Assembly (NCBI RefSeq): GCF_009389715.1
Contig: NC_052399.1
Location: forward strand, 2,062,938-2,126,937
Length of the DNA: 64,000 nucleotides
Direction of reading: 5' to 3'
DNA from: Phoenix dactylifera
Taxonomy: Eukaryota; Streptophyta; Magnoliopsida; Arecales; Arecaceae
Shown piece after piece: positions 47,659-62,100 of this stretch. A model generated the notes under the pieces. That model had not been told where the DNA came from, ran no database searches, and worked only from the letters and a program-made list of their open reading frames with translations. The first letter of the stretch is position 1. Each line of letters opens with the position of its first letter. Both the position numbers and the translations under genes were made by a program.

Positions 47659-49748
47659 GGCGACGAGAAGTTTCGAACGCCGGCGAGCCACCGTGACGTG
47701 ACTTCGATGAACCAGAGGCGCGATGTTGCGCTTCACAGTTTGGTGTCTGTTCACTTTTCGGAAATCGGGCGGAGTGTTCGAGCCGTGAAATTTTGGCCGG
47801 GCACGGCCTTGTCAGGCCCAAGTGCTGCTTTTTTTTTTCCAGAAAGTCTTTTTTAAAAATCATAGTTATTTATTTTTTAAAAAAAATAATAGATTCTCTA
47901 AAAAAATATTTTTTTAAACATTATAACAAAATTTTTTAAGCAACGCCAAATGCATCCAATATATGAAAATTGCTATAGCATATAGTTATGCAACAAACTT
48001 TTTCTCATAAAGAATATTGCTTTTTGTTCCAAGAAATAATGTTTAATATAAACTATCTAATTTTTGACTATTTGATGCTTAAGTGATGTATAGGGTAGGA
48101 ATGTTCTGATCAGATGGTAAATAGTTTAAAGATGGTAGATTATTTTCTTTAGCTTGGTTTACCGATATCGATCTACCATTCGTTAGTCGGTATTAATCTT
48201 ATTTGGATTATTATATAGATGCTCATATATTAGCTCCACTATATTTCATTGCAGATTTTCTATCTAAGTTGATGGAGAAGATAAAACAATCACCTCTCTA
48301 CCATACTCCAAAGAGGAAAAAATACTTGAATATAAAGAGTTAGGCAATCTTGGATTAGGGACAAATGAAGTGCAACCCTGTTCAACCTAAGATTAACACT
48401 AAAATGCATTAGGCTACCGGTCAAGATAAGTTAGATCAACCATCTGTTTAACGCAGCTCTAGACCGTAAATTAGTAAAACTTTATACCTAAGAGACCATA
48501 AATAAAGAAAATAACCAATTTAGATCTCCAATAATATAACACAATAAATAATATTTGTAATATAACATTATATTATTGTATTATATGGAAAATAATATTA
48601 TAATATTAAACATTGCGTAATAATTAAAATAATTAAAATAATACTATAATTTTATTATAACATTATATTGTATAATCTAATATTATATTTAAAAAAATAA
48701 AGCTTTAAGGTTAAATTGATATAATTTCATAACAATTACACTTTTCATCCACTTGTTTCGGAGTAACATCCAAACATTCCAAACACAGCTTTAGAGTTAA
48801 CTTGATTAAATACAAGCAGGAAAGGGATCCAAGAGTGGAAGGGATCTATGGACTATAAAGGTTTGGCTTGTTCTATATATAAAAGCAGTATGGAATCAGA
48901 TTAGATATTCTCGGTGAATCAATTTTTTTTTTGTAAAATAGATAAATTAAATCAATCGAGCATAACTATTTAACAATGAACTAGAAAGATTTGTCATATA
49001 ATCCCGTAATATAATTATAGTTTAATTAGTCATATAAGACATCATTCAATCAGCGGCACTAATATCCGATGTTCGTTCGCATGCTGGACAGTTGGATCTC
49101 ACCCTCCTTTTATTTTGAGATAGGTGCAAATGAAGAAGCAGAGAGGAGTCTTTCTCTATACCAAATTCTTAATAAATATTAATTTTATTGGACACCCTAG
49201 AAGCCCTCTCCTCTTCTTTGTTTTTTTTTCTACCATCGCTGATTATGGGCGCATCAAATTTTAGATAGGTCCGGCCGGAAGCCCAACTAGTAATGAATCT
49301 AATTTTAAGCTTCGAGGCTTGGAACATCAGCTTGGACTCTCCGTCACCCGTACCACCTGAAATTCTGTACAAACTCCAAATCTACAACGTGCGTCGGCCA
49401 CCCACATTTGTACCACTGCTGCAGCCTTGTTGATGTAGTTGTAGCTCCCGGTAGCGAGCTCGCCGGAGATCAGCAATCATGCCTTGTAGATCTCGGTACT
49501 GTACCTCGCCCTCCTCAATCACACCATCACCATCCATTGGAACGCCAACCCATTTTTGAACACCTCCGCCATCCTGACCATGTCCACAGGGATTTGAACG
49601 AGAGGTGGGAGGGCAGTGAGGGACTAGAGATCGGATCCAACATGATGGGAGAGAGAAGGGACGTGGTTGAATTACGGATGGAGAGGAGGGATTTCTCAAA
49701 CGTCGAAGAATTTTGTTAATGGTTGGGTATGGGTCTAAGCTAGTAGTA
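47659..49748. other. CCR4 upstream region and intergenic DNA
   Basis: 47440-47850 is GC-rich and should hold the CCR4 5' leader and promoter; no clear TATA box on the minus strand. 47860-49160 is AT-rich without features. The minus frame 49753-49382 includes LQGMIADLRRARY, faintly like the start of a retroelement gag, but is not assigned. Confidence 0.4.
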
Positions 49749-50850
49749 CTCATTTGATTCGCGAAAAGTATTTTTTATCATAGAAATATAATTTCTACAA
49801 AGCAGATTCCTGAAAAAATAATGCCTGAGAAAGTACTTTTGGTATATTTGGTTGACCATAAGAAGTGATAGATTTCCAGAGTGCTTATGTTTGGTTGACC
49901 ATCCATTTTTCTAGGAAAGTTATGTGTAATTCATATTATACTAGGTCTTTAATGCTTTTGATCAAATGAGGATAACTAAAGGACTTTTTTGAAAAAAAAT
50001 AAAAATATTTTGATTTACGGCTCATAGAAAAATAACTTTCTAAAGTTTCCGATGGAAAAGACTTTTTCATGAAATGTGGAAATCATATTCCCACGGAAAT
50101 ATAACTTTTATGTCTCTCTCCTTTCAGGGCCCGTTTGGTTCGCGGGAAAAGAATGAGAAAAATGTGGTCAATAGGAAAGTAAAGAGATGCCTCTTGTTTG
50201 GTTGGAGTTTTCAAATGAGAGAGATAGAAAAGTTGTATTCCCGTGGAAATATAATTCTCACGTTTCATGAGAAAGTCTTTTCCATGAGAAACATAGGGCT
50301 TGTTTGGTTCGCGGAAAAAGAAGGGAGGAAAATGTGGTCAACAGGAAAGTAATAAGATGTCTCTTGTTTGGTTGGAGTTTTCATAGGAGAGAGACGGGAA
50401 AGTTGTATTTCCATGGAAATATGATTCTCATGTTTCATGGAAAAATCTTTTCTATGAGAAACATGGAAAAATTACTTTTCTGTGAGCCGGAAATCACTAC
50501 ATTTTTATTATTTTCTAAAAAAGCCCTTCAGCATTAAAGAGGCATTAAAAATCTAATTTTTATTAAGGGTATAATAGGAATTACTCATAACTTTTTCAGA
50601 AAAGTGGATGGTCAACCAAGCATAAGCACTTTGAAAATCTATCACTTTTCTATTGTCAACCAAATATGTCAAAAGTACTTTTTTAGATATCATTTTTCCA
50701 GAAATTTACTTTCCAAGAATCATATTTATAGAAGGAAAAATGTTTTCCGCCAACCAAACGAGTCCTGAAAACTCCAACCAAACAAGAGACATCTCTTTAT
50801 TTTCCTGTTGATCACACTTTTTTCCTTTTTTTTCGCGAACCAAACGAGCT
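49749..50850. mobile_element. Nested foldback/MITE cluster
   Basis: A left arm 49749-50075 is the inverted counterpart of 50440-50762 (landmarks: TTTGGTTGACCAT, TGATAGATTT.CA.AGTGCTTATG, GGTTGACCATCCA.TTTTCT). Between them two direct units start at 50127 and 50296 (each GTTTGGTTCGCGG, ATGTGGTCAA.AGGAAAGTAA and TCTTGTTTGGTTGGAGTTTTC). A third, inverted unit ends the cluster at 50766-50850, finishing TTCGCGAACCAAACGAGCTC. No transposase is present. One element probably inserted into, or duplicated within, another of its family. Confidence 0.8.
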
Positions 50851-51039
50851 CGTAAGGAAAGACTCCTTCTGCACATTCTCACGTCTCTTAAAGCAAGAGA
50901 GGGGGTGAGATCCCATGGCCAACCACATGGATTTTTTTTTTTTGCTCGAAAGACCTAACTTAGGTGAAATTTTTAGTTGGACGGGATCCACCGCCAACGC
51001 CAAGTCAGTGGATCAATTTTTCCTTTTTCCTTTTCTTTC

Positions 51040-52770
51040 TTTTTTTTTTTTTTTGCTAAAACGGGGTATCATACCCGACGGGAACAGATACACCCAATAA
51101 GGTCAAAAAATAGGATACCTCGAAGTGCCAAAGGCAACTCCCCATCATCAATCCATAAGGTGCCTCCGGAATGACAAGCTACATATGCAGCTACCCAATC
51201 TGCGGCACCGTTACCTTCACGGTAAATATGCCTGGCCTGAAAGGCCCATCCATCCCTCGCCATAGCCCAAATGTCACGAAGCAAAGGATGATCACTGCCG
51301 CCACCCCTTGGACCCCTCTGGATCCAACTGATGACAGTGGCTGAGTCACTCTCCAGTATGATGGACCTAGCCTGTAAGACACACCGAGCATGGCGAATAC
51401 CCGCCCAGGCTGCTCTCAGCTCCGCACACGGAACCGAAGTGTCAAATAACTGACTGCCACCGGCAGCCACAACCCTGGCAGACGGGTCCCGAATAACAAA
51501 ACCCGCGCCACCCCGTGTGCCACTATCCAGAACAGACCCATCAAAGTTGACCTTGAGGAAACTCGGGGGTGGGGGCTCCCAGGTGAAAACCACCGTACGG
51601 AAAACTGCCGAAGCAGAATGGGAACCCCAGATGTCCCGAGCTATCAAGGTCCCTTCAATAGGGATGGTGTAACACAGCTCTGCCGCCTGAACGCGTGCCT
51701 TTTCGACCACAAATCGCTGCGACATACGTCGTTCGCCGAAAGTGCGAGCATTCCTAGCCAGCCAGATCTGGTAGGCAGTGCAGCTCGCTCGAACAATCTC
51801 CTGACGAAGCACCGGGGACTCCGAGCCCTGACGCATGGCCTGTAAGAACAGGTCCCTACAGTGCCATACCTCCTGTGGGACCCCTGCCAGACACCAAGTA
51901 CTCCTAGCCCATGAGCACCGAAACAGGGCATGGTCCACCGTCTCGGCCACGCCACAATCCTCACACACCAATGGGATCCTCATACCTCGACCTCCAAGTA
52001 CAGCTCTCGTAGGAAGACGGTCCCAGACCACCTTCCAAAGGAACAACGCTACCCTCGGGTGAAGCTTCAATCGCCAGATTCAGACAAAATCTGGGCCAGG
52101 CTCATACTCCCGTCTAATGATGCGGGAGAGGTCGCCCATCCTGACCCTGGATCTGGACGAGGACCTCCACACACATACGTCAGGTCCACCACTCTGTGGG
52201 AAAGAGAGTGAGCGGACCCGCTCCGCCAAATGCTGCCCGAAGTGACGGGCCAACCGAATCTCATCCCAGCCAACCGCCCCGGGAGTCATGAGATCACAGA
52301 CCAGTAGACCCTCCCTAGCCTCGACACTAACCATAGTCGGCCAAAGCCGCAGAGGAAGGCCATCGACCCATGGGTCCCCGGCCACGTCGATGCTACGCCC
52401 GTCACCTATCAGCCATCGGGGGTGACTTGACACCAATGGCAAGTACATCGCTATCTCACGCCATAGAAAGGAGCATCTCCGCCCTCCTCGGGCCCAGCCC
52501 TCAGGACCTGCCCCCCATAACGGATAGTCATGATCCGGCTCCAAAACCCCTGCGACTCCAGGATGAAACGGGAGGCATGCCGGGCAAGGAGCTGCTCTCG
52601 TCTCTCCAGGAGAGACACCACCCCAGGACCTTTTCTTTCTTCTCAACCCGTGTTTGGCCATCTCCATCAGCTCAATGATGGATCTGTAGCCCGAAACTAC
52701 GGAGGAGCATTTGAGTACGTGCGTCGCTTGACGACTTCGAAGCTCGGTCCATACGACCATTCAAGATCTG
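51040..52770 (-). pseudogene. 5'-truncated plant LINE: zf-RVT plus RNase H, inactivated
   Basis: On the minus strand the text begins near 52650 with LLERREQLLARH and SRFILESQGFWSRIMTIRYG (end of the RT region). After a frame change it continues SFLWREIAMYLPLVSSHPRW and GDPWVDGLPL, then the zf-RVT finger (LHPRVALFLWKVVWDRLPTR; CEDCGVAETVDHALFRC). It ends in an RNase H domain with all four expected acidic positions visible: VNFDGS, CAELRAAW, ILESDSA and GNGAADW. A TGA at 52082-52080 interrupts PDFV*IWRLKLHP, and at least one frameshift lies near 52500, so it is dead. A T15 tract on the plus strand (51040-51054) is the poly(A) tail. The 5' truncation is typical of LINE insertion. The 34 kb remnant is a sibling. 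Confidence 0.88.
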
Positions 52771-53154
52771 GGCCGGGGATAGTCCGCCAACAGTTTATGG
52801 TAACCGCAGGCTGTAGATTCCCCAAACCGGGTTCGGATCCTCTTCAGTGCTTAATCGCACTGGAGAGCCCAATACATGGTTGGATGGTTGCCACGTAAAA
52901 AGGTCTTGAATCGGATGGTTCTTCTTACCCCAACTTGATGGAGCGGCCAAGAAATTGAACCAGTGGGTCTCTCCCGTTTCCGTTACCCCGTCCCGTTCTT
53001 CCTTCCGTTCCTCCCCGGGGCGCGCAAATCGTGGCTCGAAGAGAGGATCCGACGAATCCCGTGCGGGTTGGATATCAAGTACCACAGTCGGGTCGAAAGC
53101 TTGTTTTCCGACTTCTTCCGATTTGCCGCAAAGGGGAAGGGGCGAGGGAGACCG
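52771..53154 (+). promoter_or_regulatory. Promoter and 5' leader region of the SPC3 gene
   Basis: GC-rich stretch of about 380 bp between the LINE 5' end and the start codon. No clear TATA box; the likely leader is 53000-53154. The promoter is therefore compact or extends into the LINE. Confidence 0.4.
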
Positions 53155-56100
53155 ATGCATTCGTACGTGTACCGGTTAAACACCCTGGTCACCTTTGCCG
53201 CCGTCCTCCTCGCGGTGCTGTGCTGCGCCGCCTCCTTCCTCGACGCGTTCAACTCCCCCTCCGTCCGCGCCCATGCCGAGGTCACCATCTAATCCTTTCT
53301 CTATGCCCGTTTCAGTTTTTCTTTTCTTAGCTACAACCCTAGAGTTTGATTCCAACTCCAAGGTGAAATACTTTCTTACGTTTTTTTTGTACGAGTGGAA
53401 AGAGGAGTGCTATATATTTGCTGCCTCTCGTGTTTTTCTATGGCAAGGATTTTTTAGTCTATGATGGGTTGTGAAATTTCTGGTTTGGTTGTTCATGTAG
53501 ATTCCCTTCATACGTGTTGGAATATCATAATATCTTGTTATTTTATATATTTTTTTTAAAAATGAAACACATGCTTTTTCTCTCTGCAACTAGGCGTTTT
53601 TTATTAGATAGCAAAAATTTTCAAAATCCAAGAAGTCATGGGATTGGAACTCTAATATATCATGCTCTTTTCCCTGTCATTTCCGCCCCTTTTTTTGGGT
53701 ATCTTTGAACTTTCTTAAGTTAACAAGAACACAAAGCGTGAAGTGGAAACTAAAATCATTCAAAAATAGCCACTAATAGTTTTAAAGACTTGTATTTTTT
53801 TTTTGTCGCACTAGTGCGATGTAGGTTTGCTCTACTTTGAAGCAGAAAGGAGAGTTACCCCATAAATCTTAACAGAATACTCTTAGACTTCAGGATTAAG
53901 GGCATCAATTCAATACAGATAGGAGGGAACTATTGAAGAAGTCCCACTGAACTCATGGTGCTATCATAGATCCTCATAAATGGGTGTGTTGCATCCATTC
54001 CCATAGAAAATTACCTATTTCACCGGCCTATTTTAGCTTACATGAATTATTGCAAGGATGATTAATTTGGTTCCTTGGAAGTTGTTTAGATTATGGGTGT
54101 AATTTTGGATGCCTAACAACACCATATGTTGTTTCTTGCTCATGGGTGCAAGCCATGGTCCTTTGGTTTAATTGAGGGGTGGTTGCAGAGGAAATAAATA
54201 GCATGGAGGATGGGGGACGCCACTGATTCTGCAGTCTCAAGATTTTTGGTATACTGCACGTCGTCACCTTGTTTGAATGGATTGTCATATCCCGTGAGTG
54301 GAGAAGAGAGGGCATGACTGAGAGGAGATAAATGAGAGTGAAAGAGTGGATCTATCATGGCCTGAATGGATTTGTGCAGTCCGCATATTTAAGTGCACCA
54401 ATCATTGCCCAATCACAGTAATCCCTGATATCGTCGATCCTTAATCGCATTTAGCAAGTGTATTCTTGAATCTGCCAAACCTTTGGTAATTCTTTTATGG
54501 TTCTTGTATGCAGTGTTTTGTCATTTTTCTCTTTGAACAATTACTTCTCTGGAGGACAAGTGCTCTTCAGTTTAGATTACAAAGATCCTAAATCCTACCA
54601 TTCATGAGTATATAATCATCTCTTGTTTCTCTTTCAGGTCATCAAGGTTAATCGATTTCGAAAACAGTTGAGTGGAAATGATGAGGTTAGGCTGTTTTTT
54701 CATTTGATGTGCTATTGCTATCTCTTTCATTGAATAAACCAGAAAACATATCTTTCATCTGAAATTACATTCTCTTTAACTGAATAACAAGCTAATTGCA
54801 TATTTTATCTGCATTTTTTGTCATTGGAAGGGTACAGAAGATCGTAGCATCTATTACCTATTTATCTAGTATATTCTGTTCTCTGTCTTTATTTGTCTAA
54901 TATGCTCTCACAAGAATATGCTTGCTCATCTGGAACCTTTTGATGATCATATTGCTCATACATGCATGCATGCGTACATACATACATAGGTCCAAGTTGA
55001 TATTGTTGACGATACTTAGTACTTCAGAACACGGTTTCCTGTATTTTCTGAAAGTAATTTGCGATAAATATGCATTAAATAATTTTTTTTTCATGGTTGT
55101 GTGTAGTCTGATGATCCATTTGCCTACTTTGACTGCAAGATTCTCATCTTTCTTCTGTCATAGACACTCCTTTCATTTCCCTTGTATTGGTCTATTTAAC
55201 TTAACATTTAAAATTTACTCTTGGCAAAGTGAAAATTTCACACTTCTTTTGCTTAATATATCCTTGGCCTGTAATACTTTCAGCCAACTCCTCTGATGTT
55301 CTGCATGCACTCTTGTTTTCTCTTAAATAATGTTGAACTTCATTTTCTCCAAGAAAACTTTAGGCATACATCATGATGCGTATTCTTTTGTACCTCTGCT
55401 GTCCTAATTCTTCTTTGCTTGAAAATAACACTGCAAAAGAAAGAAGTAAAAGTGAAGAAGTAATAGACAATAAATAATAAATGAATGCATAAACGAATAA
55501 GTAAATAAATGATTTCAAGTTTTCAACCATGATATTGATAGAGAGGCTGGGGAAAAGAATCCTATCAAACTTGTCTTGCCCATTGTTTTAAAATATGTTG
55601 CACGAGGCTGCATATTTATACTCAGTCTCCTAACCACACTGGATTCGATATATGTAGCTGATATATGTTATTGAGCTGCATAAGGGTCAAAAAGATGGTT
55701 CACTTATGGAAGCATATGTAGTACGATTAAGTGTTATGCGGTTGCATATGTAGCCTGCTAATTATTGCATGGTCAATGTATGTGGCCCTTTTATCATTGT
55801 GCAACACATAGTTGGCCATCTCTTATACTGGCCCATGCAAAACAGGGCATGTTGATGATTGGGTTAGATGTGGGTTTCAAATAGATCAAGTATGTCTATA
55901 ATAATAGTGTCAATATGTTAATTATGCCACAAATATAACTTAACTAATAAGCACTAAATTCTAGATGTTAGTGTTACCTAGCATTGCTATTATTTATACA
56001 CAATATTGATGCAAATGTTTTTAATTTAATATAGTTTTTATTTTTAAATATTTCAAATACTAGTCTCGTGCACTTGGATATGAAGCCTGTGTAATGCATA

Positions 56101-59100
56101 TGCGCTATGCAGTCTCTTGACTGCTCATATATTGTAGCCACCTTGTGAAACATTGGATTTGCCAAGGAAATAGTGGTTTACCTCCAAAAATAACTCTTAA
56201 ATGATGCAAGTATAGATGTGAACAAGCCAAGCTCAAGTTAGCCCCACCATGCCTAACCTCCACTTGTATTATAACTAAGTCAAGATTAAGCTTTGCTCAT
56301 CTAATTTTTTGATGTGAACTTGGGTATTCACTGGCGGCTTCTTTTGGTGATTTTTGAAAGCTCAAAGTTTCATATTTGTTCGTTATATTTGACTAGAGGA
56401 TACATATTCTTACATAAGATAAGTTTGTATCTAATAAGTAAATTTAGAAATTAGATTTTTATTTATAAATAACTAAAATATATAAATATTTGTTTGGTGT
56501 TTGAATTGTATTGCAAGGTTAAACATGAACATGCTAGTTGAGATTGACTGACTTGTTTGATGATAGTCGATGCAGGATCAAGGTTTTGTAAAGAAAAGAG
56601 GCACAAGGTGGGCAGCTAGGGGCTCAGTGCCTAGGTCCTAGATGGGCGCCTATGTGGCTGCCCGACCATAGAACTTATTACAACCAATGGTCATAGTAGC
56701 AGCCAAGTAGTGATAATGTCTGCTAGTGCTTCTAGTAGTCCTAGAAGCAACAGAGTGCAACAACCCCTCCATAACTAGTCTACTGGTAGGCTAGTGACCA
56801 AGAGAGAAAGAAAAAGAGTGAAAGAAGAAGAAGACAGAAAGAAGAACCAAAAAAAAAAAAATCACCCCAGTTGGCTTCCCCATCGCTGCTGCCTGTCATC
56901 AACCAATGGCCACCACCAACTAGACCACCATTAGCCCTAGGGCTTAGGGGAGGAGCTAAGGGACAACTTTCTCCATCTTCGTTTGCCACCTACATCTCCA
57001 AGAGTGGCTCCTCTGACCAGGTAAGCACTAGCCCTAATATTTAGTGAAGGAGATAATTGATGGGTGGGTGGAAGTAATTGACAGAGGGAAGGGGCAAAAG
57101 TTGAAAGAGGTGAGGGAAAGTAATTGGATCAATTTACAAATAGGGGCATATCACCCATTTTCCACCCAAACCCACTTCACCTGCTCCCAATCGCTCGCCT
57201 AAAGCTCACAGTTTAGCGTGAACGTGTGCCCAAGGGCCTGCCTATCACCAACCGCTTTCTTGGGCGGACTGGGCTCAGTTGGAGCATGAGGAGTCCAACC
57301 TGCTTGAAGCGGGTGCCTAGATGGCTGCCTAGCTTGCTTTCTAAAACATTGCATGGGTAAACAATTTTTTTATGCTTTGGCCTTCTTACCACTGGCTCCT
57401 TAACTTGCTTTTGTTTCTTGTACCTATTTCAGTAACCACTATAAGAATAAAACCTAAATCCTTCACCATGATGCATATCGTTTAAGTCCTTTTTTTTGGC
57501 CATCTCTTTTAAAAACCACTCCGAGAATAGAACCTAAATTCTTCAGAATGATGTATATTTGTTCTTGTCCTTCTGCAAACTCTCTTGAGGCTAACTTTGG
57601 AAATGTGAGTTCAATAGTATTCATATTTAGTTTTGAACTAATTGAAAAATGCTGATTGAGATTGAAGGATCATTTAAATCAATACAAAATGATCAACAAT
57701 CTAGCCAATGTTCACCAAATAATTGACGGGTTGTCACCTTGGAGAAATTTTGGCTTGCTATATCTTCCTTAAAATCTACTCTTTTTTCACCAAATATCTT
57801 ACAAAGACTTGCCACAATCCAGGAGCCATCTATTGGTACTATCCCACCTAGTTGTTTGTTTTAGTTTAGCGGGAGGGACATCCTTAGGCATATTGTCACA
57901 AAATGAAACATGCTCAAACATGGATATATGTCTAGCTTACCTTTCTAGTCCATATTTTTGGAGCTTTCAGTCTGCGTCTTCCAAAAATTTTAGCCAGAAA
58001 GTTCCTGACAATTTAACTGCCATCAACATTAAAATACATGCATAGATCACATTATTAGGATGTCTAAATGCAAAGATAACGTACAAGATCAAGAAGATAT
58101 AAAATTTTAATTGTCAACAAAGTAGTCTCTTTGTTCATCAAGGAATGGACTTCAAATCATGAATTTCTTTTCCAAAGAAAAAAAGGAAAACATCTTTACT
58201 TTGTGATGGAAAAAATAGAAAACAATTAATTGCGTTATGCCTCCTTGTGTTTAGACTGTATCTAGCGAGTTTGGATGTCATCTCTTGGGCTTTGGGGGGA
58301 TTATCCAGATGCATCCCATCTCATGTTTTCTACAATAAGTGCCCACCTACCTATATATTTCATCACGGAAACATCTAATACGTTGGGAACATGTCCTTTG
58401 GGAACATATTGCCGTTTTGCTGATTTCCTAATGCTTACATGTATCATGAGAACAAGTGAATTACCTACCATTTCCAAGGTGGTCTATAACAAGTTTCTCC
58501 CTGATCTTTAGGTGAAGCGCTGCACCCATGGGCATTAGATGATGGTGAAGCTTGATGGATATGTTTTTCATAATGGGCCAAGGAACAGCATTATACATTA
58601 ACAAGATATCAAATACCTAACAAAAGTAAAGAATGTTATAATCAAAAAATAAAAAGTGATATTGTCACTATCTTATTCTAACAAGTAGAGGGAGGGCCTT
58701 GGCATAACGGTAAGGCTGCTCTACTATGACCTAAGTGTCACGGGTCTAAAACATAGGAAAAAGCCTCTCCATACATGGAGGTAAGGTTGGTATATCTGAC
58801 CCTCTCCAGCCCCTGCAACGGTGGGAGCCTCGTGCATGGGATGCACTTTTTTATCTTATTCTAACCAGTACAATGTTTTCATAGTGTGCATTCTATTTTT
58901 CTATATGATTTAAATGTCTATGCGTGTTGGTTGCATATGGTTAGTGTCTAGTTGTGCCCCTTCTGAATTGTATGCGGTCATGTAGTAGTTTATCTACTAA
59001 AATTAAAGGCCATGATTGGCCCAATATGTGAATCCATGACTTCTTTGCATGATTGGCCTTATTGTATTCTGTCATGGAAATGCTGAGATTATTTAATAAA

Positions 59101-59134
59101 TCAGGCTTGACCTTGAACATACATTTTGGAAGTT

Positions 59135-59199
<65 letters not shown>

Positions 59200-62100
59200 G
59201 CGCGCGCGTAATTCTAATATTGTGTTGCCTTATCTTGTGCCTTATCTTCGCTATTATTCATTCAGATACTATAGATATGAATATGAGATGCACAGGAAGC
59301 AGTATACTGATAAGGTTACTATCTGGCAGGTCAGCTTGACCTTGAACATTTCTATGGACTTGAGATCATTGTTTACATGGAATACAAAGCAGGTATCTTG
59401 CAAGTTGTTCTTACAGTTTCACTGTTTCTGTATAATATAGATTCAAGACTCATCATCTAATACTGAATTTAATATTTATAGATATTGGTATAGATACGTT
59501 TTATAATGTTCTTCTGCTGGTCCACACCATTGTTGTGTATAAACAGATATGACTTAAAAGTTCTGGCTGCTTGGCTACTGCATGTGTTATTTTCCATGGC
59601 CATAAGCATTGTGTGTCCCTTCATTCCTGTAATAGTAGGATGACTTTGCTCTCTTATCTTTATGCCTTTACTTGATGGTAGTACTTAGTCCATTGTTAGC
59701 TCTGAAATCAATTTTGCTATGCTGAAATTTGCTTTTGTTAAAAGCTATAAATTGCTATATATGTGCCATCATCATTGCTTAATCTTCTTCTTGAGGCTCC
59801 AAGGTTTGAATCTCCTTCAATTTGAGAACAGTGTTTGGATTTTTATGCATTTTTCCTTTAAAGATCTGCCTCACTTTAAAAAGCTACATGTAGATAACTT
59901 CAACGTCACAATTAGCTAATGGGTTATCATTTTTTTTGGAGGGCTGTAGCTTGAAGAGTAAGTATTAGAAAGACATAATGATGCAGTTTTCTACTGACTA
60001 TAGCCACAATATACAACTACAATTGTCAATCTGGTCATACCCATATCTCAATGTTTGGGTCTGGTGGCGTACATACAATACAGTTGTTTCATGCTGTTCG
60101 TGTTTGTCAAATGGAAGTTGTAGTAGACATTAGAATTATGAGGTAGTATGGCTGTTCATGATAAAGGGTACAAGCAATAGTTTGTGTATAAAGAAAGCAA
60201 TCAAGTATTTGATTGTTATATTGAAGCAGTACCAGCTGATCATTCTGTGCTTTGCTCTCAAAAATCTTAGTTATTTGCCATTTGTATGACATTCCAATAA
60301 GCAAACAGGAGAATGATGGGAGTAGCATATGCGATAGACTTGAAGATAGAGAGGCTTATGGTATGAGAAGAAAGGGTGTGTTGCAATACATATTCCATTG
60401 ACAGGGAGAGTAATGCAGCTTTCTAGAGCAAAGGTGCATTCTATAGTGAGAGTGCCAATTAAGTTATGCAGCTTGAACAGTTGATTAGATGATATGTCGA
60501 GACTATTGATGTTAACAATATTCAATCCTATATAATCATGATTTAACCATGTTTAGTTTCTTAGCTGATTTTTGTTAGGCTTCATACAATGACACCGATC
60601 TTTTAGACTAATTTTACGTGGCGAACATATTATCGTGGCTGGAAAAACTGTAGGTATTGTGGTCATTTCAGCCATCTGTTAGTGTTTGCCCTGATAAGAC
60701 ATGAATAGGACACAAGAGCTGCATGACTGAAGACATCAGAGCACCAGACATCTGCTTTTCTTCTTTGCCATTTCCTCTTCATTCTTCTATTACATAACTG
60801 TTCTTACTTTCTTTCTGTTTTGTTCTTTCAGTCTTTTGAGTTTTGAGAATGATGTTCTTGCTTATTACTTCATGGTTGTCCATGCTGTGATCAAAGCCTT
60901 CTTGAACATTTAACCTCATTCTAGTTTAAGCTATACCAAGTTGTTAACCATATGGTTCTTATAGAGTTCTGCAGTAGGCTGGTTCTACAGTAGTTTGATC
61001 ACCTATTGATTTTGATTTATATGCAGGTTTTTGTCTTTCTGGCTGCTGAGTATGAAACTTCAAAAAATTCCCTGAATCAGGTAGACTGTTAATTACTGCT
61101 CTTGCAGCAATTGCTGTCCACATTAATATTGTTGTCGAGTTCACTTTATGGTTTGCTTGTCAATCTTTAATATGCCAGAAAATTTATAATGTCAATGTAC
61201 TTAGAGGAGCGTATGGCCATACCAGATATTGATAATTATACATGAGGACCATAGTTTGAAAATATTTCTCTTTTATAAGGAGTTTTTTGGACTCTGTACG
61301 TACATATTAGTTTGCTTCTGTCCCCAATTGGACTGCTACCTCCCCTCCATTTGCAAAAAGCATGGCACAAGGGCTTTTAGAGTTGTGATTGGAATTCTAG
61401 AATTGTTCCTGGCTTGATTACTAGAATCCATGGAGCAGTAATTGTATTGTCAACTTGGCATGTTTTATTGAACCAGCCAGTGTTTTCTGTTTGTTCTTTA
61501 CTGATTAATAACAGGCATTTGGTCATGATCAACCTTGCCAAAAATCCAAAACTTGCATGGCTCCTCTCTCTTCCGAGTCCAGTACTAGAATAGTAATATT
61601 CAGTGTTCTAAGGTATGTTTGGTAAATAGTACCAAAATATTACCATTTTCCTTGAATTTCAGCTACCAAAGCAGGGATCTGAATTGGTGTTTGTTTCTAA
61701 TTTTTGTTCAATATCCTTGCTCTTTGTGAAACCTAAATAATGGACCAGTCGATATTCTTTGTGAGAGGTCATTGCTGACATATGTGCTAGTAGTTTAATC
61801 AATGTGACCCCTCAGGGTCCTTCTCATAGTTCAGCAAGTTGAACATGGTTTAAGCTGGAAAAATCTAATAATTTCCAAAGTTGGGAATGATACCTGCTTT
61901 TAAATAGTATTATGATGTGGAGATTGCAGATTTGTGGATTCAGTTGTCTAGGCCAATACTTTGCTTACATAATTAAAGCATTCTATCTACCATCATTTTA
62001 TGCTGTTGTCTGCACCATGATTTTCACTAAGGTGGTTTGCTGAAGGGCATTTCATATTGATTTCTCCTTTGTCCTTTGTTTAGATTTCGCTATGGGATTA

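Noticed and set aside
47659..47754. Upstream extension of CCR4 exon 1 by 32 codons
   Set aside because: It would start at GTG; the first in-frame ATG is at 47658-47656.
49382..49753. Minus-strand frame with LQGMIADLRR
   Set aside because: A faint gag-like phrase is not enough; no zinc knuckle, LTR or following pol.
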